From: Mangifera indica
Lineage: Eukaryota > Streptophyta > Magnoliopsida > Sapindales > Anacardiaceae
Reading direction: 5' to 3'
Assembly: GCF_011075055.1 (NCBI RefSeq)
Contig: NC_058149.1
Span: 573,001-637,000, forward strand
Length of the DNA: 64,000 bases
Shown here: positions 57,119 to 64,000 of the stretch, piece by piece
How the letters are laid out: the number at the start of each line of letters is the position of its first letter
Position numbering within the stretch: position 1 is the stretch's first letter
Position numbers and translations under genes: made by a program
The notes under the pieces: generated by a model
What the model was told of the DNA's origin: nothing
Database searches by the model: none
Seen by the model: only the letters and a program-made list of their open reading frames with translations

Positions 57119-58805
57119 CTAATCTTTTCTTTCCTCTTGCTCTGCAACATATTCATCATCATCGTCGTCATCTTCATCAAGGTCCTCATCATCATAGATG
57201 CTGCTTAGGGGAAATTTGCTAAGCTCAGCATTTCCATCTTCTTCACTAAGAAAATCCAGCCCATATTTTGTGTCTCTGTGTTTAACCAAAAGCCAACGCA
57301 GTAGCCTATCTTCCTTGTTCAGATAATGTAGCTCCTTATTGATGTTGGGTGTAGCCATCATAGTCAGCTGCATCATTTGACCCTATACAACGTAGAAAAG
57401 AAACAGCCAGTTTGTTTCATTGATTAACCACAGGAAAACCATCCAGCGAAAAAAGGATAAATAATGCATAATTATATGTACAGACTATAAAGTATCATAA
57501 TGTAGCTCATCAAAATGAAGCCATGAGCCCCGCAAGCTTCATAATATATATATATACCAAAAGCTAAAATGATAGAGCCTATAATTCTATGTAAACAACA
57601 TTTTTCCCTGCAACTTCATTTTCTCCAATTAACGCCTAAAAGGGTAGATGAAAATTTTTAAAAAAAAAAAATACACTTTCATTACCTCCACTTATGTAAG
57701 ATTTCACTTGGGAGTCTTGATAATTCAGTAGTAAAAGCCCATGTGTCCAAATGATCCAGAGTTTGAAACCTAGGAAATTTAGGACGTTGCTATATGTTGG
57801 TAAATTTTAAGAGTTCTACTAGAGCAGATATTATGGTGACATATAAATATTTGTCAGATCCAACTTTAGCAATTATTGGATTCTGAAAACTGTCTAACTT
57901 TACAACTCTGATTTATATTAAGAGTAAAAGCCTAGAAGCTCCATGGTGATATGGTGTTTTAGTTTGGAAATCGGTAAAGATTAGGTATTCTTATTGCGCT
58001 CTTTTGCAGAGTTCCAATGCTCCATTGTAATGGGATGCTTCACATAAGGAACCAAATGAAATTCACCCCTATATGTTAGTGTTCAAAACAGAGTAAAACA
58101 CAATCAGTAAAATGAATTGAGATGTAATAATACTTCAAATGAAAGTAATAGAATTTGTAGATTTTTTTTGTGAAAATTTTGTGAGCCAAGTGGAATCATT
58201 CAATTTTACAATAAAAACATTTACTTTATTTTTGTTATTAAAATGATTGAGAAAGATCATTCCAATCATAAACATAGTTAGTAGTTTACTCTATATTATC
58301 AACTACTTTATAAATTGTCCAGTCCAGAGCTAAATAAAAAAGGAGGGCTGCTAGTAGGTAGACAACCATTATGTGGCATTTTGGGCACCGGCGATAATGT
58401 TCAAATAAAAGAAATCAAGACAACAAGATAGAAAGTAAACAAGAAAATGTTAGTGAATACTAGCTAATTCAACTACTTGGATCTATTAGGGTTGTATAAA
58501 GGTCTCGAGATCAAAATCCTACCACACTGACGGGGAGGGGTTTAGTATAATTTTTTAATTTTAAAATATTGAAATTAAATGACATTAAAAGTAAGAGGAT
58601 AAACACGGGTAAGCTAAGTTACCTGAAAGAATCTTCCATCAAGCTTCTTGATACCATAGCCCAACTGAACAGTTCCAAATGATTTGATTTCAGTAACAAC
58701 CCCATTTCTACTGCAAACATGCTTGCCAACTCGTGCTACCAAATCCATGAACGCTTCTTTTTTCACATGTGGTTTTGCCAGCAACATACAATCATAAAGA
58801 GGCAT
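57119..58805 (-). CDS. Mitochondrial-type ribosomal protein S6 (bS6m), 148 aa
   Basis: Coding exons are 58623-58805 (ATG to donor CAG|GTAACT) and 57119-57382 (acceptor TATAG, stop TAG). Together they make 149 codons including the stop. The protein starts MPLYDCMLLAKPHVKKEA and has the S6 fold signature (GVVTEIKSFGTVQLGYGIKK, then HYLNKEDRLLRWLLVK). bS6 binds uS18 and 16S-type rRNA in the small-subunit platform. This plant family (Arabidopsis At3g18760) is assigned to the mitochondrial ribosome. There is no N-terminal presequence before the S6 fold. The C-terminus is strongly acidic (about 125-140, a run of D/E). A leader intron is likely (see 58832-59442). Confidence 0.9.
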
Positions 58806-58831
58806 TTTTTACCCAACGCTGTCTACTTCTA

Positions 58832-59442
58832 CTGCCAAAACAAAGTTATTATTTATTATGACCCCCAAAAAAGAGTTCAAAATCCCATAATCTGTTGCTT
58901 GGGCATAAGAAATAGAAAAGTAAACGTTATAAATGATTGGTACCTGCAAACACAATAAGCATAGAAACATATAATAACTCTTTCGAATTTGTTCGAGAAA
59001 TAAGAAAATCAATATCCTTTAGTCAATGAATCATTAACCCATTCTTAAAGCTCCCTTTTTTTCTATCCAAAACTATGTATATCCACAGAAAAATTTCAAA
59101 GTTATCAAATCTCATTATCTTCTGCTTCAATTATAGAAGAAATTTCATTCTCTTGAGTTCTTTGTAACACAAAAAGATAAATAAACACCCAAGCAACGTA
59201 TTTAAGATTCAAACTAATAACTTATACAATATAACCATCAAAACACTTCTCCCAGAGGCATTTCGTCAAACACATCGCAAGTTCTATCTACAATTCCAAA
59301 AATGAACAGATATTTAATCATCCCAATTCCCAAACACAAAAATTCTAGCAAAATCAACATGAACCCGGGAAGGATTCGTAACCAAGAAAAAACTGAAAAG
59401 GGAAAAAGAATGAAAATTTTAGAATTGGAAAGAAATGAATAC
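58832..59442 (-). other. Probable 5' UTR intron of the bS6m gene
   Basis: On the gene strand, a donor AATAG|GTATTC at 59443/59442 and an acceptor TTGGCAG| just before 58831 frame about 611 bp without coding potential. The remaining leader before the ATG would be about 26 nt plus an upstream exon near 59443-59530. Inferred from splice signals only. Confidence 0.5.
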
Positions 59443-59651
59443 CTATTCAAGTGATGAAATTGTGTTCTTCTCTAAGTTTCCTCTGTTTCGAAGGAGATGG
59501 GTGTGGCTTTGAACGTGAATTGAAGGTCTAGAAGCCCTTAATTAGTGTAGGGTTAACTAAAGGGCTGTGAGGCTTTTGAGGATTCGATTTTAAGGGTTAC
59601 TTTAAATTTAATCTACAAAAATTTGGGTTATTTGTTATCTTCGACTTCTTC

Positions 59652-60165
59652 TAGGGTGTGAACGTTATTTGATGCATCTTAAAAGGATTTCCAAACGAAA
59701 TTAAAAAAGATAATTTGAAAAATTTTTAAATCAAATTATTTTAGAATTTAAACTAAATTAAATTAAAAATATATAATTTAATTTAGTTTTAATTACGATT
59801 TGAACGTATTAAAATTATTTATTTTTAAATATATATTTTAATAAAATTATGATTTTCAAAAACATAACATAAACATATAAAATAAATTTGAAATATATAT
59901 ATAATATACATATAAAAATGATAAAATAAATATTAAAAATTACACATCTAATTATTTATTAAAAATTTTTATTTAATATAGTTATATATGTATTTAAAAA
60001 AAAAACAATTTAGAATTTGGTTCAATTTAAAAATAGTTTAAATCATAATCCAAATTAAAAACTATTTTTTTTAAATTTATTAACCTAAACAAAATCAAAT
60101 TAAATTATAATTTTTAAATAATTTGGTCTGATTTTACAGTTTGAAGTCAATTATGCACACCCCTA
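59652..60165. mobile_element. hAT-type MITE with perfect 8-bp duplication
   Basis: 514 bp, starts TAGGGTGTGAACG and ends GCACACCCCTA, so the ends are inverted. It is flanked on both sides by ACTTCTTC (59644-59651 and 60166-60173). The interior is very AT-rich, with AATTTAGTTTTAATTACGATTTG-like words cut here to their type: alternating AATTTGG/CCAAATT. It has no coding capacity. This copy defines the ends of the family best. Confidence 0.85.
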
Positions 60166-60173
60166 ACTTCTTC

Positions 60174-60937
60174 TAAGTATTTTTTAGGGCACTTATGTTT
60201 AGATGAATATTATTACCCCAACTCCTTTGGGTTTCTTGTAGATTTCACTAATTTCTACTCAAAATTAAAGCAAGTGAAAGAAAGACTTAATCTACATTGA
60301 GAACGGGTAGATCCAAGGATGAGCCCAAATGGTTAGCTTCAAATTAAATTTAAGTCATTTTATTGATGACGGGTTTAAAAAAAAAATTGTTCTAAAAGAA
60401 AAGTTATCAAAAACAAATCATTATAAAAAAAGATAAATATATTATCGACTTTATAACGATTTGATTAAGTCAAACTGACTTAACTTAATCTCAAACTTGG
60501 ACAACCGTTATTTAAACTCAAATTATTAGGTTAAAGATTAAATCAATCTGAATCACATTTAATTCTAATGTTGAGATTTTTGGATAACAGCTAAAGATTG
60601 TAACTTTGTATATATTAATAAATATGCCATATATGTAAAATTTCAACTCTGAAATAACAATTTTCACACAAAAATGAAACTGTAATAAAATTTATTGATA
60701 AAACAATATTTGTATACATGGTAACCATTTGCCCTTGTGTAGCTCAATATGGTGGCTTATTAGCGATGAAAACGAGCTAAGCCTTCTATGAAATATTTGT
60801 GGCTTAACTCAATTATTGTCAAATCGACTTTAAGTTTGTAATGTCTAGATTTGGTGAACTTATAAACTTAGCGGAATTACAGTAAAAACAAGCTCATAGA
60901 AGTTTAACAATTGCCCGTTAACCCCAAAATCTTACAT
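60174..60937. other. Downstream region of STP7-like gene
   Basis: AT-rich DNA without a gene. The right end must hold the 3' UTR of the transporter. A diverged CTCAATTATTGTC/GAGCTAAGCC repeat fragment lies at 60740-60860. Confidence 0.45.
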
Positions 60938-63900
60938 TCATTCCATATCGGGCATGATCTTTTTCCAGAACCAGTGCTTCCTCCATAGGAGGATCATCTC
61001 TTCAATTGGGACTCCTTTGGTTTCAGGCAGCAAGAAGAAGACAAATGTGGTCATGATGAGAACCCATGCAGCAAAGAAGAGGAAGATGCCAAACTTGAGG
61101 CCGCAGAGAAGGGAAAGGAAGCTCTGAGCTATGGCGAATGTGAATAAGAGGTTGACTGCAACGGTGATGCCTTGTCCGGCTGATCTTGTTTCTAATGGGA
61201 ATATTTCACTTGGCACAGTCCAGCCTAGAGGTCCCCATGACCATCCAAAGGCTAAGACGAACAGGCAAATCACAATCACCACCAATACTGAAAAGCCTTT
61301 TGAGAGACCTTGATTGTTGCCTAGCTTTATCCCCAGGATTATGGAAACTACCACCTGTTTGCAAACAAATTAGAAGAGAGAGAAGTTGGAACTAATGCAT
61401 TAATTGGAATGAGGGGATTATGCTAACGAATAGTTAGGTAAATCTTATATCAATAAAATATAAGAATGATGTTGGGTATGTATATGTATCCCATATTGTT
61501 TTGTATGTTAAAACAAGAGTGTTTAAATAAATTGTGAGTGTTTAAACTATTAAGATATATTATGGTTTGTAAAACCTGAAAAAAAAAATTGTAATGGACT
61601 GTCTATTCGAAGAGGACAATATCTTAACATTAGGTCAAATTATTAAATCAAGATGTTATAAATACAATCATAGAACAAAGTTCCATGATGATGTTGAGTG
61701 GCAAAACACGAGAGTTGGTGGTATGTAAATGTTGAGTTTATATAGTCTTGATCTCAAGACTACAATGTTGAATTTTAAGATAAAACTAGTTAAATAGTAA
61801 TGAGTCCAATGAAGACGGTGTCTTAATAGTGGGATACTCTATTAGACTAAGATGTTGTAAATTGTATTTGCGCGTCTCTTTGAGCGATAATGGGTCAAAT
61901 CTTGGTAACAAATTTCATATTGACAAAGTATTAAGAAAATGTTAAGTATTTATTGATATCCTACATTGCTTGGAGATAACTAAGGCTAGACTGAGCTCTT
62001 AAGTTGTCAAATACGTTTTGGGTTGCAAGACTTAAAAACAAAATTGTGATAGATTGTGTATGCAAAACGAACAATATTTCAACGGTGGACTAAATTGTTG
62101 TAGCAAACAAATTACTGTAACAGAGTGTGCAATATTTACCTGGTATAAAATCATTTGTATTCCACCACTGATAAGTAAAGGTCTTCGGCCTAATCTATCT
62201 ACAGCTGCAATAGAAAGAACAGTTGACAATGCTAAAACAGCTCCTGTCAAAGCCGATGAGATCAAAGAAGCATTTCCCTTGAACCCCATAGACTGAAACA
62301 ACACTGGAGCATAGAAGAGAATTGAATTGATGCCTGTGAGGATCTGAAACATGGGCATGCAGATTGCCAAAACCAATTGTGGTCGGTTCCTTTTCTCCAG
62401 GATGTTTCTGAAAGGATTCTTTATTGACTTAGCCAATTCACTTGCATCAAGCATGTCTTCAAACTCAGCCTGAACATTCGTGGTTCCTCTCATTTTCTCC
62501 AACACTTTTCTCCCTTCCTCGACACGTCCCCTCTCGATCAGACTGTTGGGTGTTTCCGGAAGAAATAGCCCTCCCACTGTCATCAATAAAGCTGGCAATG
62601 CAGCTAGGCCAAGTGAGAGCCTCCATCCCCATTCAAGCTCCTGTGTTCCATAATTGATCATGTTTGCAGTAAATATTCCAAGGGTGGTTGCTAACTGAAA
62701 CATCATGTTCAAGGCTCCTCGAAGATGGGTCGGAGCCATCTCTGATAGATATACCGGAACAGCCTGAGAACAATGGCTAGGAAGATTAAGTTATCTGTTT
62801 TGCAACATAACTAAACATTCATCAATCACATTTCAGAAGCAAGTCACTGATCGATTGTTGCCTCAAGCAACACATTCCTGTTAAGGCACAAAAACAAGCA
62901 ATTCTTTGTCACAAAAACAAATTTATCGGAGATGGGTTGCAGCCATCTCTGATCGATATACTGGAACAGCCTGAGAATAATGGCAAGGAAGATTAAGTTG
63001 GCTGTTTTGCAACATTACTAGACATTCATCAATCACATTTCAGAAGCAAGCCACTGATTGATTGTTGCCTCAAGCAACACATTCCTGTTGAGGCACAAAA
63101 ACAAGCAATTCTTTGTCACAAAAACAAATTTATCGGAGATGGGTTGCAGCCATCTCTGATCGATATACTGGAACAGCCTGAGAACAATGGCAAGGAAGAT
63201 TAAGTTAGCTGTTTTGCAACATTACTAGACATTCATCAATCACATTTCAGAAGCAAGTCACTGATTGATTGTTGCCTCAAGCAACACATTCCTTTTAAGG
63301 CACAAAAACAAGCAATTCTTTGTCACAAAAACAAATTTATCGGAGATGGGTTGCAGCCATCTCTGATCGATATACTGGAACAGCCTGAGAACAATGGCAA
63401 GGAAGATTAAGTTAGCTGTTTTGCAACATTACTAGACATTCATCAATCACATTTCAGAAGCAAGTCACTGATCGATTGTTGCCTCAAGCAACACATTCCT
63501 GTTAAGGCACAAAAACAAGCAATTCTTTGTCACAAAAACAAATTTATCGGAGATGGGTTGCAGCCATCTCTGATCGATATACTGGAACAGCCTGAGAACA
63601 ATGGCAAGGAAGATTAAGTTAGCTGTTTTGCAACATTACTAGACATTCATCAATCACATTTCAGAAGCAAGTCACTGATTGATTATTGACTCGAGCAACA
63701 CAATCTTGTTAAGACACAAAAACAAGCAATTCTTTGTCACAAAAACAAGTCTATCAGAGATGGGCGCCGGAGCAGCCTTCGAATAACAGCGAGGATGATT
63801 AAATTAGCTGTTTTGCAACATTACTAAACATTCTATTAACTTTGCGTCAATCACATTTAAGAAGGAAGTCACTAATTGACTATTGCCTCATGCAACACAT

Positions 63901-64000
63901 TCCTGTTAAGACACAAAAACAGGCAAAACAGGATACCTGATTTCCAAAACCAATGCCAATGCCAAGCATGATCCGACCCAAGAGGAGCATTGCAAGGTTG
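60938..64000 (-). CDS. STP7: STP7-like monosaccharide/H+ symporter, C-terminal part (truncated by window edge)
   Basis: Visible exons in gene order: 63936-64000 (continues off the right edge), 62140-62763 and 60938-61354, ending in TGA. The segments read [17 protein letters not shown], then [19 protein letters not shown], then [14 protein letters not shown] (central loop), [22 protein letters not shown] and finally [13 protein letters not shown]. These are MFS sugar-porter signatures at the expected spacing. STP proteins import hexoses or pentoses into sink cells across the plasma membrane. The sequence agrees best with STP7, described as preferring arabinose and xylose. The ILTGIN motif replaces the QLTGIN usual in hexose-type STPs. 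The N-terminal half is outside the window. The intron at 62764-63935 is expanded by a tandem array. Confidence 0.9.
61355..62139 (-). other. Last intron of the STP7-like gene
   Basis: 785 bp, from donor CAG|GTAAAT to acceptor AACAG|GTGG. It contains an imperfect direct similarity of TATCCCATATTG/TATCCTACATTG, GATGTTG and GGTCAAAT... blocks around 61450-61660 and 61860-62090. The likely source is an old short repeat. No coding sequence is seen. Confidence 0.5.
62724..63935. repeat. 207-bp tandem array covering the STP7-like intron and its 3' splice junction
   Basis: The motif CAGCCTGAGAA (the 3' splice site on the minus strand) recurs at 62761, 62968, 63175, 63382 and 63589, exactly 207 bp apart. 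A degenerate sixth unit follows near 63774 after a 22-bp loss. Each unit contains about 40 bp matching the start of the following exon plus the intron body. The inner copies are nearly identical to each other. The unit at 62761 is the real junction. The last unit runs into the donor site at 63935. Confidence 0.93.

Noticed and set aside
57690..58540. Further tRNA-like SINE pieces in the bS6m intron (57715-57775 and 58460-58525)
   Set aside because: B-box-like words (GTTTGAAACC, GATCAAAATCC) are present, but A boxes are weak and no ends could be set.
62764..63935. CRISPR-like reading of the regular 207-bp repeats
   Set aside because: The units are contiguous without unique spacers, contain exon and splice-site sequence, and lie in a plant nuclear gene.
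60938..64000. Calling the STP7-like gene a pseudogene because of the array
   Set aside because: The true exons join in frame with all visible family motifs, and the array is confined to the intron apart from the duplicated junction copy.

Overview
The window is nuclear DNA of a flowering plant, most likely a eudicot. The evidence is AT-rich intergenic DNA, genes cut by many short GT-AG introns, a plant-type DICER-LIKE 4, a plant LRR receptor kinase, a PH-START-DUF1336 protein, a plant hexose/pentose transporter, and many plant transposon families. No species is claimed. Every protein-coding gene I can support lies on the minus strand.

Layout, left to right. (1) 25-704: first two coding exons of MCM5, a replicative helicase subunit that continues off the left edge; two E2F-type sites lie about 130-155 bp upstream of its ATG. 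(2) 2199-21665: a complete 25-exon DCL4 gene. Its joined exons stay in frame and give 1629 aa. Intron 5 (13851-19611) holds a 4960-bp Ty1/copia retrotransposon in antisense orientation, which itself carries a small hAT-type MITE. (3) 22579-24049: a non-autonomous Mutator-like element. (4) 25166-28094: a two-exon LRR receptor-like kinase of MOL1/TDR type, 949 aa, whose kinase domain looks catalytically degenerate. (5) 28.1-36.1 kb: gene-free, with a 614-bp foldback element and several diverged MITEs. (6) 36159-47216: a 22-exon PH-START-DUF1336 (EDR2-like) gene, 769 aa, with a 429-bp TRIM element in an intron. (7) 47.2-57.1 kb: gene-free and rich in MITEs, with a 1.4-kb long-TIR element and a tRNA-derived SINE-like head. 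(8) 57119-58805: a mitochondrial-type ribosomal protein S6 gene, 148 aa. (9) 60938-64000: the 3' part of an STP7-like sugar transporter, truncated by the right edge. Its intron is expanded by a 207-bp tandem repeat that also duplicates the intron/exon junction.

The genes do not form a pathway: they are unrelated loci in ordinary plant gene order. Apart from the genes, the notable content is transposon architecture with readable terminal repeats and target-site duplications, and the splice-site-bearing tandem array in the transporter gene. I found no convincing new multi-gene system. Exon joins were made by eye from GT-AG sites, reading frame and family conservation, so single-exon boundaries could be off by a few bases.
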